A stretch of DNA of 55,528 bases from an uncultured Acidobacteriota bacterium (GTDB lineage: Bacteria; Acidobacteriota; Vicinamibacteria; Vicinamibacterales; CAVVIG01), in assembly GCA_902825985.1 (NCBI GenBank), contig CADEDC010000037.1:1-55528 (forward strand), given 5' to 3'. Below the pieces are notes generated by a model. The model was not told the DNA's origin and searched no databases. It worked only from the letters and a program-made list of their open reading frames with translations. Below, in pieces: positions 7,321 through 16,098 of the stretch (position 1 is its first letter; every line of letters begins with the position of its first letter). The translations under genes were made by a program, and so were the position numbers.

Positions 7321-9670
7321 TCAGCGCCGCCGTCGTGAACGTCCACCATGTTCCGCCGTCGGCAAGCGTCGGCGTCGAGCCGTTGACCGCCCGCATCTGC
7401 CACGAGTACGCCGTGCTCGGCAGCAGCGCGGTCAGCCGCGTCGACAGGACGTTGCCGGCGCTCACCCACGCCGTGTCGCAGGTGGCGTTGCTGCTCGTGT
7501 CGACGCAGTACTCGTAGCTGAGCGCGGCGGTGCTCGCGGTCCAGCTGATGGTCGGCTGCGCCGACGTGCCAGACGTCCCGTTGCCCGGCGACGACTTCGT
7601 GAACGCGCCGGGCGGCGACGCCGGCGGGCCGATCGTGAAGTTGGTGTTCGAGATATCGAAGAAGACGTTGCCGATCGCCTTGACCTTGATGCGCGCGGTG
7701 CTGCCCTGCGTGCCGGGCACGGTGATCGTCTCCGAGCCGTCGTTCGGCGTGCTGGCGGCGAGGATGACCGGGAACGTCGCGCCGCCGTCGTTCGACAGCA
7801 GAATCGTCACGTTGGCGGCCAGCCCGCTGGTGCCGTTGACGGTCCACGAGACCGTCTGCGTCGAGGCGGCGGGCCAGGTCACCGCGGTATTCGGCGCCGA
7901 CACGGCGAACGGCCCGGTGGCGGCGTTGATCGTGACCGACGTCTGCGCCGTGTTGATGCCGCCGCCGCCCGCCCGGTTGTCGCGCACCGTCACGTGGAAC
8001 TGCATCGTCCGATTCGTGGTGGGCAGTGCCTCGCCGGTGAGACACGGCGGGCTGGCGGGCCGCACCGCCGACGGACACAGGTAGGTGGTCGGCGGGACGT
8101 TCGCGTTGTTCAGGATGTAGGTCAGGCTCGGGAACGAGCGGGTCGGCGAGGTGGTCGGTTCATAGGATCGGAACAGCGGCCGCGAGCCGTCGTCGATCCA
8201 GGCGTTGGTGCCGTTGCTCGCCGTGCCGAGGTCGTGCTCCTCCCACAGGTAGGTCAGGGCGTCGCCATTGACGTCGCTCGCCGTCGCAGTCAGTTCGAAC
8301 GGCGTGTTGGCGGGGATCGTGAACGCGGCGCCGGCCGCGGTGACCGATGGCACCGTGTTGCCGGTCGCCGTCGCGGCGCCGCACGCCGCACCGCCGCCGG
8401 CGGTGATGAAGGCCGTCATCTCGTTCAGACTCTCGAAGTTGAAGATGTCGTCGCTGTTCGGCTGCAGGTCCTCGTTGCCGCAGATGCCGGCGTACGCCTG
8501 GATCGTGCTGCCGCTGCCGACCTCGTAGGCGTGCGCCGCCGAGCGGTTCGGCGACGTGCAATTGTCCACCGTGCCGTTGAAGGTGTGGTTGCCGCCGAAC
8601 TGGTGGCCCATTTCGTGCGCGACGTAGTCGACGTCGAAGCCATCACCGGTCGGGTTGCCCGATCCGGTGGTCCCGCGCGCCTTGCCGGAGGCGTTGCACA
8701 CCGACTGCAACTGCGCGATACCGCCGCTGCCGGTGGTGAAGACGTGGCCGATGTCGTAGTTGGCCGTGCCGATGACCGTGTCGAGGTGGGTCTGGTTCTC
8801 GTTGATGGCGTTGGTACCGTTCGAGTACGGGTCGCTGCCCGGGTTGGTGTAGATGAGCAGCGTCGGATCGCCCGGGGTGCCGGTGGCGACGGTCAATCGC
8901 ACCGCCAGCTCACGCTCGTAAATCCCGTTGACGCGGTTCATCGTCGTCGTCATCCGTGCCAGCGCGAGCGGCTTGCTGCCGCCGGCGACGGTCGTGTATT
9001 CGCCGTTGGCGGCCAGCGCCAGCCGGTAGGTGCGGAGCGTCGTGCCGTTGGTGATCGGAAAGGTGTTGTAGGTGCGTTCCAGCGCGTCGGCGGTTCCGAT
9101 CACCTGATCGACGATCCCGGGGCGCGGTCGCGACCGTTTGTCGTAGGTCACGTGGTTGATCAGGTCGCCGATTGAGTACGGATCGACGTAAATCGTGCCG
9201 CCGGCTGCGATGATCTGGGCGTGGAAGCCGGTGGCCGTCAGGTCGAGGCGCGCCGTCGCCGTCGCGTCGTCGAGTCCGGCACCGCGGTAGGTCCGGATCT
9301 CGGGGAACGCGGCGGCCAGCTCCGGCGCCAGAATCGGCGACTCCTCGATGCGGAAGCGGCTGAAACGGCCGTCCGGCAGCGGCAACGTGATGATCACGTC
9401 CGGCTGGTTGCCGCGATTCGGCGCCAGTTCGTTCGGCGCCTGCGCGAGCCGTGCGTCGAGCGCCGGGCGATTCAATTGCACGACGGCGAAGCCCCCGGGG
9501 ATGTCGGCGCGGCGCTGCGCCGCCGGCACGTCCTGGTCGCTCGCCCGCCGCCACAGCCCGTCGGCGGACGGTGCGCCGGTCGGCGTAATCTGCTGCGCCA
9601 CGGCCGGAACGCTGAATGCTGCCAGCAGGACGGCAGTCGTGAGGCCGAAGGCGCTGAGGCGCCGCATCAT
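6407..9670 (-). CDS. Secreted reprolysin-like metzincin metalloprotease with FG-GAP-like repeats (paralogue 2)
   Basis: A 1087-residue protein. The signal peptide is LTTAVLLAAFSVPAVAQQ. A propeptide-like region (to about residue 205) precedes the catalytic domain; the zinc site is HEMGHQFGGNH at 352-362. The expected Met-turn reads STIQAYAGIC, with Gln at residue 391 where metzincins have Met. Fibronectin/Ig-like segments follow (FELTATASDVNGDALTYLWE; SYEYCVDTSSNATCDTAWVS). The C-terminus has seven repeats of about 43 residues with DxDGxGxxD calcium-type loops, ending in GRVNAN. ATG 9670 has an AAAGGAG ribosome site. It lies 23 bp after its paralogue and is probably co-transcribed. It probably degrades external protein, if active. 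Confidence 0.9.
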   Translation of the reverse strand: MMRRLSAFGLTTAVLLAAFSVPAVAQQITPTGAPSADGLWRRASDQDVPAAQRRADIPGGFAVVQLNRPALDARLAQAPNELAPNRGNQPDVIITLPLPDGRFSRFRIEESPILAPELAAAFPEIRTYRGAGLDDATATARLDLTATGFHAQIIAAGGTIYVDPYSIGDLINHVTYDKRSRPRPGIVDQVIGTADALERTYNTFPITNGTTLRTYRLALAANGEYTTVAGGSKPLALARMTTTMNRVNGIYERELAVRLTVATGTPGDPTLLIYTNPGSDPYSNGTNAINENQTHLDTVIGTANYDIGHVFTTGSGGIAQLQSVCNASGKARGTTGSGNPTGDGFDVDYVAHEMGHQFGGNHTFNGTVDNCTSPNRSAAHAYEVGSGSTIQAYAGICGNEDLQPNSDDIFNFESLNEMTAFITAGGGAACGAATATGNTVPSVTAAGAAFTIPANTPFELTATASDVNGDALTYLWEEHDLGTASNGTNAWIDDGSRPLFRSYEPTTSPTRSFPSLTYILNNANVPPTTYLCPSAVRPASPPCLTGEALPTTNRTMQFHVTVRDNRAGGGGINTAQTSVTINAATGPFAVSAPNTAVTWPAASTQTVSWTVNGTSGLAANVTILLSNDGGATFPVILAASTPNDGSETITVPGTQGSTARIKVKAIGNVFFDISNTNFTIGPPASPPGAFTKSSPGNGTSGTSAQPTISWTASTAALSYEYCVDTSSNATCDTAWVSAGNVLSTRLTALLPSTAYSWQMRAVNGSTPTLADGGTWWTFTTAALTNPQADIAIDFGPSLGLWTNYDSGGTSTWSPIHNLSPTRLTTGDLDGNGQADILANFAGYGLWAFVNNTTWTPLHPLDADLVATGDIDGSGVDDLLVTFSGYGLWVRYDSGSWLQLSGLAINTLAVGNIDGSPGSKADVVVSFPSAGLWTYRNNAAWTQDHPFSATRLAIGDVDGSGVGDVIVQFTGYGQYVYYNSTSWTLLHPTTATAFVTGQLDNDGGHRSDVVMNFPGVGVWARMNNSVWTQLHGLNADVIATGDVDGNGQADVILSFPGLGIWVYRNQTTWSQLHGLNPELVAPGRVNAN

Positions 9671-9693
9671 GCTCGTTCTCCTTTGAAACACAC

Positions 9694-10607
9694 CTAGTTC
9701 GCGTTGAGCCGACCGCTGATCGCGGATTCCGGCGTGAACCCGTGAATCTGGGTCCACGTCGACCGGTTCCGATGCGTCCACACGCCAATCCCGGGAAATA
9801 CGAGGATGACGTCCGACTGGCCGTTGCCGTCGACGTCACCGGTCGCCAGCACGCTGGCGTTCAGTCCGTGCAATTGCGACCACGTCCCGTTGTTCATGTA
9901 GGTCCACACGCCAAGACCGGGGAAGTTCAGCACGATATCCGATCGGTGGCCGGCATCGCCATCGATATTCCCGATGACCATCGCGGTCGCCAGCGTCGGG
10001 TGCAGAAGTGCCCAGGATGTGCCGTTGTAGAGGATGTACTGTCCCAGCCCGCCGAACTGCACGATGAGGTCGAGGACGCCGCTGCCGTCGACGTCGCCGA
10101 CCTGCAGCTGCAGGGCGGTCTGCGGATGCAGCTGCACCCAGTGGCTGTTGTTGCGCAGCACCCAGGTGCCCTGACCGGCGAACGCCACGGCCAGATCGGC
10201 GCGGCCGCCCGGCGTGCCGTCCGTGTTGCCGACCGCCAGGACGGTCGAGTTCAGCGCATTCAGCTGCACCCAGCTGCCACTGTCGAAGCGGGCCCAGATG
10301 CCGTAGCCGGGGAAATTGGCGACGAGGTCTTCGATCCCGTTGCCATCCAGATCCCCGGCGGCCAGCCGGGTGGCGTCGAGCGGATGCAGCTGCGCCCAGG
10401 TGCTGTTGTTCATGTAGGCCCACACGCCGGCCCCCGGGAACGTGACCACGAGGTCGGCCAGCCCATTGGCGTCGAGCTCACCGGTGGTCATCGCCGCCGG
10501 CGAGAGGCCGTGCAGCTGGCTCCACGTCGGAGTGCCGCCGCCGCTGTAGGTCCACAGCCCGACACCGGTCCCGAAGTCGAGCGCGATCTCGGCCTGCGGA
10601 TTCGCCA
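9694..10607 (-). repeat. Seven tandem FG-GAP/VCBS-like protein repeats in paralogue 1
   Basis: Seven units of about 130 bp at the 3' end of the gene encode GDVDGNGQSDVILVFPG-type blades with W-x-QLHGL linkers. The DNA of neighbouring units is similar enough (recurrent GTTGCCGTCGACGTC cores on the plus strand) to be a substrate for slippage or recombination. Confidence 0.8.
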
Positions 10608-12936
10608 GGCTCTGCGTGGTGAACGTCCACCACCCGCCGCCGTCGGCGATGGTCTGGCCGGCCGCGTTGACCGCCCGCACCTGCCAGGAGTAGCCCGTGC
10701 CAGGCGCCAGGCCGCTCAGCGCCAGGCTGGCGCCCGTACCGGTGCTCACCCAGGCCGTGTCGCAGGCCGCGTTGGCCGACGTATCGAGACAGTATTCGTA
10801 GCGCTCGGTGTCGGCCGCCGCCGTCCAGCTGAGGACGGCATGGCGTGAGACGCTGGACTGGCCGTTCGCCGGCGTCGACTTCCCCGGCACTCCTGGTGGT
10901 GACATCGGCGGTGCGATCGTGACGTTCACGCCGGCGATGTCGAAGAAGACGCCGCCGGCCGCCTTCACCTTGATGCGCGCCTGCGACGTCGGCACCGGCG
11001 GTACGACGATGTCGGCCGAGCCGTCGTTCGGCGTGCTGCCGAGGAGCGTCACCGGAAAGGTCAGCCCGCCGTCGGTCGACAGCAGGATGGTCACGTTCGG
11101 CGCGAGGGTGTGGGTGCCGTTGACCGCCCAGGTGATGGTCTGCGTGCTGAACGCCGGCCAGGCCGCGGCGGCGCCCGGCGCAGTCACCGTGAACGGTCCA
11201 CTCGCCGCGTCCACCGTGACCAGCGTCTGTGCGGTGGCGATGGCGCTGCCGCCGGCGCGGTTGTCCCGCACGATGACCTGGAAGTTCATCGTGCGCGGGG
11301 TGGTCGGCAGCACCTCGCCGGAGATGCAGCCGGAGCCGCCTCCCTGACAGGCGACGCTGGCCGGCGGAGCGTTGCTGTTGTTGAGGATGTAGGTGAGGCT
11401 GGGAAACGTGCGCGTCGGCGACGTGCTCGGCGCATACGAACGGAACAGCGGGCTGACGCCGTCGTCGGCGCTCCACGGGTTGGCCGTCGTCAGGGCATTG
11501 CGGTTGAACTGTTCCCAGGAATAGGTGAGGGCGTCGCCGTTGCCGTCGGCGGCCGTCGCCGTCAGTTCGAACGGCGTGTTCGCCGGAACCGTGACGCTGG
11601 CTGGTGCGGTGACGGCGGGCACGAGATTGCCGTTGGCGACGACGGCGCCGCAGTACTGGCCGCTGCCAGACGTGACGAACGCCGTCGCCTCGTTCAGGCT
11701 GTCGATCGTGAAGACGTCGACGCTGTTCACGACGGTGTTCTCGGGCGCACACAGGCCGGTGTAGCCCATGATCGAGACGCCGCTGCCGATCTCGTAGGCG
11801 TGGGCGCCCGAACGATTCGCGCCGCACGAGCCGGACGAGCTGTTGTAGCTGTGGTTGGCACCGAACTGGTGTCCCATCTCGTGCGAGACGTAGTCGACGT
11901 CGAACACCTGTCCGGTCGGACTCGGCAGGCCGGTGACGCCGCGTGCCTTGATGCCGCCGCCGCAGACCGAGCGCAAGGTCGCCACGCCGCCGCCGAACGT
12001 GCTGAAGACGTGGCCGATGTCGTAGTTGGCCGACCCGACGAGCGTATCGAGGTTCGTCTGGTTCTGTCCCAGCATCGTCGTGGCGCTGCTGTTGTCATAC
12101 GGATCGGTGGCGGCATTGGTGTAGATGAGCAACGTCGGATCGGCCGGCGTGCCTGTCGCCACGGTCATCCGGACCGCCAGTTCACGTTCGTAGATGCCGT
12201 TGACCCGATTCATCGACGTCGTGATGCGCGACAGCGCCGCCGCCTTGGTGCCGCCGGCCGCCGCCGTGTACTCCCCGGTGGCGGCGAGCGCGAGTCGATA
12301 GGTCCGCAGCACGGTGCCATTCGTCATCGGCAGCTCGTTGTAGCTGCGCGGCGCCAGACCGCTGTCGCTGGCGCCGTCGACGACGTCGGCGGCGCGCTCG
12401 CCGGTGCGGGCGCGGCTCGCCTTGTCGTACGACACGTGGTTGACGAGATCGCCGGCCGCGTACGGATCGACGTAGACGGTACCGCCGGCCGCCAGGATCT
12501 GGGCGTGCAGTCCGTCGCCGGTCACGTCCAGCCGGGCGGTCGCGGTCGGGTCGTCGATGCCGGTGCCGCGGTAGGTCTTGAACTGCGGGAAGGCGGCCGC
12601 CAGCTCCGGCGCGAGGATGGGCGATTCGTCGATCCGAAAGCGGCTGAAGCGACCGTCGGGCAGCGGCAGGCTCACGACCACCGGCGGGGCGGCGGGGCGA
12701 TTCTGCGCAGCCTCGGACGGTGCCTGGGCCAGCCGCGCGTCGAGGGCGGCGCGATCGAGTTGCAGAATCGTATGCGGACCGACGATATCGGTCCGCCGCA
12801 GGGCCGCGGTTCGCGGCTCGCGGCCTGCGGTCTGCCACAGTCCGTCGGCGGACCGGCCGGGCGTCTGCGCGCGCGCGGTGGTGCCCGACACGGTCAGGAC
12901 GATGAGAACTGCAGAGAAGATCGCACAGCCGCGCAT
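9694..12936 (-). CDS. Secreted reprolysin-like metzincin metalloprotease with FG-GAP-like repeats (paralogue 1)
   Basis: A 1080-residue protein, the first gene of the tandem pair. It has a signal peptide (IFSAVLIVLTVSGTTARAQ), a propeptide-like region with LPLPDGRFSRFRIDESPIL shared almost exactly with paralogue 2, and the metzincin zinc site HEMGHQFGANH at 352-362. The Met-turn is intact as SIMGYTG (Met 390). An Ig-like and a fibronectin-type segment follow, then seven FG-GAP-like repeats ending GRLNAN. The start at ATG 12936 follows a GGAG motif about 10 nt upstream and gives a good signal peptide. Zinc- and calcium-dependent extracellular proteolysis is the likely role. The 130-bp gap to the MoaD-like gene leaves room for its own promoter. 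Confidence 0.92.
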   Translation of the reverse strand: MRGCAIFSAVLIVLTVSGTTARAQTPGRSADGLWQTAGREPRTAALRRTDIVGPHTILQLDRAALDARLAQAPSEAAQNRPAAPPVVVSLPLPDGRFSRFRIDESPILAPELAAAFPQFKTYRGTGIDDPTATARLDVTGDGLHAQILAAGGTVYVDPYAAGDLVNHVSYDKASRARTGERAADVVDGASDSGLAPRSYNELPMTNGTVLRTYRLALAATGEYTAAAGGTKAAALSRITTSMNRVNGIYERELAVRMTVATGTPADPTLLIYTNAATDPYDNSSATTMLGQNQTNLDTLVGSANYDIGHVFSTFGGGVATLRSVCGGGIKARGVTGLPSPTGQVFDVDYVSHEMGHQFGANHSYNSSSGSCGANRSGAHAYEIGSGVSIMGYTGLCAPENTVVNSVDVFTIDSLNEATAFVTSGSGQYCGAVVANGNLVPAVTAPASVTVPANTPFELTATAADGNGDALTYSWEQFNRNALTTANPWSADDGVSPLFRSYAPSTSPTRTFPSLTYILNNSNAPPASVACQGGGSGCISGEVLPTTPRTMNFQVIVRDNRAGGSAIATAQTLVTVDAASGPFTVTAPGAAAAWPAFSTQTITWAVNGTHTLAPNVTILLSTDGGLTFPVTLLGSTPNDGSADIVVPPVPTSQARIKVKAAGGVFFDIAGVNVTIAPPMSPPGVPGKSTPANGQSSVSRHAVLSWTAAADTERYEYCLDTSANAACDTAWVSTGTGASLALSGLAPGTGYSWQVRAVNAAGQTIADGGGWWTFTTQSLANPQAEIALDFGTGVGLWTYSGGGTPTWSQLHGLSPAAMTTGELDANGLADLVVTFPGAGVWAYMNNSTWAQLHPLDATRLAAGDLDGNGIEDLVANFPGYGIWARFDSGSWVQLNALNSTVLAVGNTDGTPGGRADLAVAFAGQGTWVLRNNSHWVQLHPQTALQLQVGDVDGSGVLDLIVQFGGLGQYILYNGTSWALLHPTLATAMVIGNIDGDAGHRSDIVLNFPGLGVWTYMNNGTWSQLHGLNASVLATGDVDGNGQSDVILVFPGIGVWTHRNRSTWTQIHGFTPESAISGRLNAN

Positions 12937-13066
12937 GGTGATGGTCTCCAGCACACGCGTTGTCGCTCCGGAGCCCACAGAGGACCCGGGCGACGCGCGT
13001 CGGTTCAGATCAGTTGGCAGGCGGCAGCCGGGACAAGCCCCGTGCCACGCTGCGACCGGGTGGGTG

Positions 13067-13315
13067 CTACCGATGGCCGCCGGCGATTCGCGGCACCAGG
13101 TGCACTTCGCTGCCGGAGGTGAGCGGGATGTAGTCGGCGTGCTGATGGATCTCGCCGTCGACGGCGATCGCCATGATCTCGAGCGGTTCACGCAGGGCCG
13201 GGAACCGCTCGAGCACGATGCGGAGGAGATCGCCGACGCGCGCGGCGTCGACGGCGAGCGACTCGACGCCGCCGGTGTACGGCGCCAGACCGCTCGAGAA
13301 GTAGATCGTAGCCAC
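13067..13315 (-). CDS. MoaD/ThiS-like ubiquitin-fold protein with a GGHR tail
   Basis: An 82-residue protein from GTG 13315, 20 bp after the stop of the molybdenum hydroxylase large subunit. It has the beta-grasp pattern of sulfur carriers: ATIYFSSGLAPYTGG, VGDLLRIVLERFPAL, IMAIAVDGEIHQHADYIPL, and the end EVHLVPRIAGGHR. Family members that carry sulfur as a thiocarboxylate end in Gly-Gly; here His-Arg follow. It may serve molybdopterin synthesis or sulfuration for the adjacent enzyme, perhaps after trimming, or may be a non-carrier relative. It is too short to be found without looking past the large overlapping frames. Confidence 0.75.
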   Translation of the reverse strand: MATIYFSSGLAPYTGGVESLAVDAARVGDLLRIVLERFPALREPLEIMAIAVDGEIHQHADYIPLTSGSEVHLVPRIAGGHR

Positions 13316-13335
13316 CGTGTCCGCCGAACCGGCCG

Positions 13336-15597
13336 CTAGTCCGTCGCCAGTGCCTCGAGGACGCGCGGCGGCGACAGCGGCAGATCGGTGAATCGCACAC
13401 CGGTGGCATCGCGCATGGCGTTGGCGACGGCGGCGAGCGGCGGGACGATCGGGACCTCGCCGACGCCACGCACCCCGTAGGGATGCAGCGGGTTGGGCAC
13501 TTCGACGAGCACGGTGTCGATCATCGGCAGGTCGGAGGCGACCGGCATGCGGTAATCGAGGAAGCCGGGATTCTCGAGGTGCCCCTCGCGATCGTAGATG
13601 TATTCCTCGTTGAGCGCCCAGCCGATGCCCTGGGAGGCACCGCCCTGCATCTGGCCCTCGACGTAGCTCGGATGGATCGCCTTGCCGACGTCCTGGATGC
13701 ACGTGTAGCGGACGACCCGGCTGACGCCGGTCTCCTTGTCCACCTCGAGGTCGCAGATGTTGAGACCGAACCCGGGGCCGGCCATCGGCGGATTCACGGT
13801 CGCACGGCCGATGACCGGACCGCCGGTGTGGGCGAGCTTCGCGGCGATCTCGTTCACGGTCAGCGGCGTCCTGTCGCCGGCGCCGTTCAGCGGAATCGCC
13901 GTGCCATCGTCCCATCCGACATGTGCGGCATCGGTGCCCCACATCTTCGCGGCGCGTGCCTTCAGCTGCTCGCGCGCATCGCGGGCGGCCTCGATGACCG
14001 CCATGCCGGTGGCGTAGCACACCCGGCTGCCGCCGGTCAGGTCGCTGAAGCCGATGCTGTCGGTGTCCGCGACGCTCGGCCGCACGCGCTCCACCGGCAC
14101 TCCGAGCTCCTCGGACACCATGAGGGCCTGGGCGACGCGGGTGCCGCCGATGTCCGGGTTGCCGGCGACGACGGTCGCGCTGCCATCGGTGTTCACCGAC
14201 ACGGTGGCGCTCGAATTCATCCCGGCGTTGAACCAGAAGCCGACGGCGACGCCGCGCCCTTGATTGGCTCCGAGCGGCGCCGTCCAGTGCGGATGGGCCT
14301 TGGCCGCGGCCAGCACCTCCCGCAGGCCGATCGGGCCGAACTTCGGGCCGTACGGCGCCTGGTCGCCCTCGGTGGCCGCGTTCTTCAGACGCAGATCGAG
14401 CGCGTCCATGTTCAAGCGGCGCGCGATCTCGTCGATGAGCGACTCGGTCGCGAAGGTCGACGAGGGCGAGCCCGGTGCGCGATACGCCGCCACCTTCGGC
14501 CGGTTCACGACGATGTCGTAGGCCTCGATGAAGAAGTTCGGGATCCGGTAGGCGGCAATCGCGCACATCGCACCGGCGCCGGCCGGCGAGCCCTTGTAGG
14601 CGCCGGCCTCATAGTAGAGCGAGGCGCTGGCCGCCACCAACGTGCCGTCCTGCTTCGCTCCGAGCTTCATCCGCACCTTCGTGCCGGAGGTCGGACCGGA
14701 GGCGCGGAACACGTCTTCCCGTGACATCACCAGCTTCACGGGACGGTGCGCCTTGCGTGACAGGGCAATCGCCACCGGTTCGAGGTACACCGGAATCTTG
14801 CCGCCGAAGCCGCCGCCGATCTCGCTCGGGATGACCTTGATCTTCGCCGCGTCGATGCCGAGGATGCCGGCCGAACAGTCGCGGACGTTGAAGTGCCCCT
14901 GCGTCGACGTCCAGACGACGATCTGACCGTCCTCACCGTGGCGTGCGACGCAGGCATGTGGCTCGATATAGCCTTGATGGACCATCGGCGTCGTGAACGT
15001 GCGCTCGACGACGATGTCGGACTCGGCGAACCCCTTGTCGACGTCGCCGCGCTTCAGCTCCATGCGCATGGCGACGTTGGTTGGCGACGTCGGGACGCCG
15101 GCGGCCGGCTGGCCCTTGGTCGTCAGCCCGTCATGCAGGATCGGCGCACCGGCGGCGAGCGCCTGGTCGATGGTCATCACCGGCGTCAGGACCTCGTAGT
15201 GCACCGCCACCGCTTCCGCGGCGGCGCGCGCCAGTTCCGGCGACGTGGCGGCGACGGCGGCGACCGCGTGCCCCTGATAGAGCACCTTGTCGTGCGCCAG
15301 CAGGTTGTCGCCCATGTCGCCGAGGTCGAAGCCGCCTTCGCCCATCATCAGGCGCGCCGTCGTCTTCGGAATGTCGTCTCCAGTAATCACGGCCATGACC
15401 CCCGGCATGCCCGCGGCCGCACTCGTGTCGATGGCGAGGATCCGGGCGTGCGCGTGCGGGCTGCGGACGATGTGGCCGTGCAGCAGGCCCGGCAGCGTGA
15501 AGTCGGCGCCGTAGTTGGCGCGTCCGGTCACCTTGTCGAGGCCGTCGTGCCGAATCGGGCGCGTGCCGACGTACTTGAACCGCTGCTCGCCACTCAT
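13336..15597 (-). CDS. Xanthine-oxidase-family molybdenum hydroxylase, large (Mo) subunit
   Basis: A 753-residue subunit that binds the molybdenum-pterin cofactor. It shows the a/b hammerhead (KVTGRANYGADFTLPGLLHG, SPHAHARI), the cofactor motif GGGFGGK, the segment AYRAPGSPSSTFATE, and the C-terminal GVRGVGEVP holding the catalytic Glu. It lacks the AYRCSFR-type loop of form-I CO dehydrogenase, so it is an aldehyde, purine or aromatic hydroxylase rather than CoxL. ATG 15597 overlaps the stop of the 2Fe-2S subunit as ATGA. The gene order FAD, Fe-S, Mo subunit matches the coxMSL type of arrangement. Confidence 0.92.
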   Translation of the reverse strand: MSGEQRFKYVGTRPIRHDGLDKVTGRANYGADFTLPGLLHGHIVRSPHAHARILAIDTSAAAGMPGVMAVITGDDIPKTTARLMMGEGGFDLGDMGDNLLAHDKVLYQGHAVAAVAATSPELARAAAEAVAVHYEVLTPVMTIDQALAAGAPILHDGLTTKGQPAAGVPTSPTNVAMRMELKRGDVDKGFAESDIVVERTFTTPMVHQGYIEPHACVARHGEDGQIVVWTSTQGHFNVRDCSAGILGIDAAKIKVIPSEIGGGFGGKIPVYLEPVAIALSRKAHRPVKLVMSREDVFRASGPTSGTKVRMKLGAKQDGTLVAASASLYYEAGAYKGSPAGAGAMCAIAAYRIPNFFIEAYDIVVNRPKVAAYRAPGSPSSTFATESLIDEIARRLNMDALDLRLKNAATEGDQAPYGPKFGPIGLREVLAAAKAHPHWTAPLGANQGRGVAVGFWFNAGMNSSATVSVNTDGSATVVAGNPDIGGTRVAQALMVSEELGVPVERVRPSVADTDSIGFSDLTGGSRVCYATGMAVIEAARDAREQLKARAAKMWGTDAAHVGWDDGTAIPLNGAGDRTPLTVNEIAAKLAHTGGPVIGRATVNPPMAGPGFGLNICDLEVDKETGVSRVVRYTCIQDVGKAIHPSYVEGQMQGGASQGIGWALNEEYIYDREGHLENPGFLDYRMPVASDLPMIDTVLVEVPNPLHPYGVRGVGEVPIVPPLAAVANAMRDATGVRFTDLPLSPPRVLEALATD

Positions 15598-16088
15598 GCG
15601 CTCACCCTGCTCCTGTCGTCTCTCATGGTCGCCGCCGCATCGAGGACGGCGCGGATGATCTTGTCGTAGCCGGTGCAGCGGCAGAGATTGCCGGCCAGCC
15701 AGAAGCGCACCTCGGTCTCGGTCGGATTCGGATTGTGGTCGAGCAGCGACTTGGCGGCGACCACGATGCCCGGCGTGCAGATGCCGCACTGCAGTCCGGC
15801 ATGCTCGAGCAGCTGCTGCTGCACCGGATGGAGCGCGTCGCCGCGGGCCACCCCTTCCACCGTCAGCACGCGTTGGTCGTCGACCTCGGCCGCGAGCACC
15901 AGACACGACGCGACGAGCCGGTCGTTCAGCAGCACCGAACAGGCACCGCAGTCGCCGGTGGCACAGCCTTCCTTGCTGCCGGTGAGGTTGAGGCGATTGC
16001 GCAGCACGTCGAGCAGCGTCTCTGCCGGCTCACAGAGGAAGTCGAGGGTGTCGCCGTTGACGGAGGTTTGGACGTGGAGTTTCGGCAC
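15594..16088 (-). CDS. Molybdenum hydroxylase 2Fe-2S subunit
   Basis: A 164-residue protein with two iron-sulfur sites. The plant-ferredoxin-type site is KEGCATGDCGACSVLLNDRLV plus a Cys shortly after; the helical C-terminal site is QCGICTPG with NLCRCTGYDKI. It passes electrons from the Mo subunit to the FAD subunit. It has no signal peptide, as usual for cytoplasmic enzymes of this family. It starts 10 bp after the FAD subunit gene ends and its stop overlaps the start of the large subunit, so the three subunits are made together. Confidence 0.95.
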   Translation of the reverse strand: MPKLHVQTSVNGDTLDFLCEPAETLLDVLRNRLNLTGSKEGCATGDCGACSVLLNDRLVASCLVLAAEVDDQRVLTVEGVARGDALHPVQQQLLEHAGLQCGICTPGIVVAAKSLLDHNPNPTETEVRFWLAGNLCRCTGYDKIIRAVLDAAATMRDDRSRVSA

Positions 16089-16098
16089 GACGGGGTCC

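Noticed and set aside
6344..9175. A very long open frame on the plus strand, opposite protease paralogue 2
   Set aside because: It is antisense to a gene with a signal peptide, a zinc site and ordered repeats; its product is Arg/Gly/Ala-rich without domains, as expected when the reverse strand of a high-GC gene stays open.
11110..13122. A 670-codon plus-strand frame opposite protease paralogue 1
   Set aside because: Same reason: low-complexity Arg-rich product, antisense to a clear metzincin gene.
13336..15597. Carbon monoxide dehydrogenase (CoxL) as the identity of the Mo subunit
   Set aside because: The diagnostic active-site loop of form-I CoxL is missing and AYRAPGSPSS is found instead, so only a general molybdenum hydroxylase is supported.
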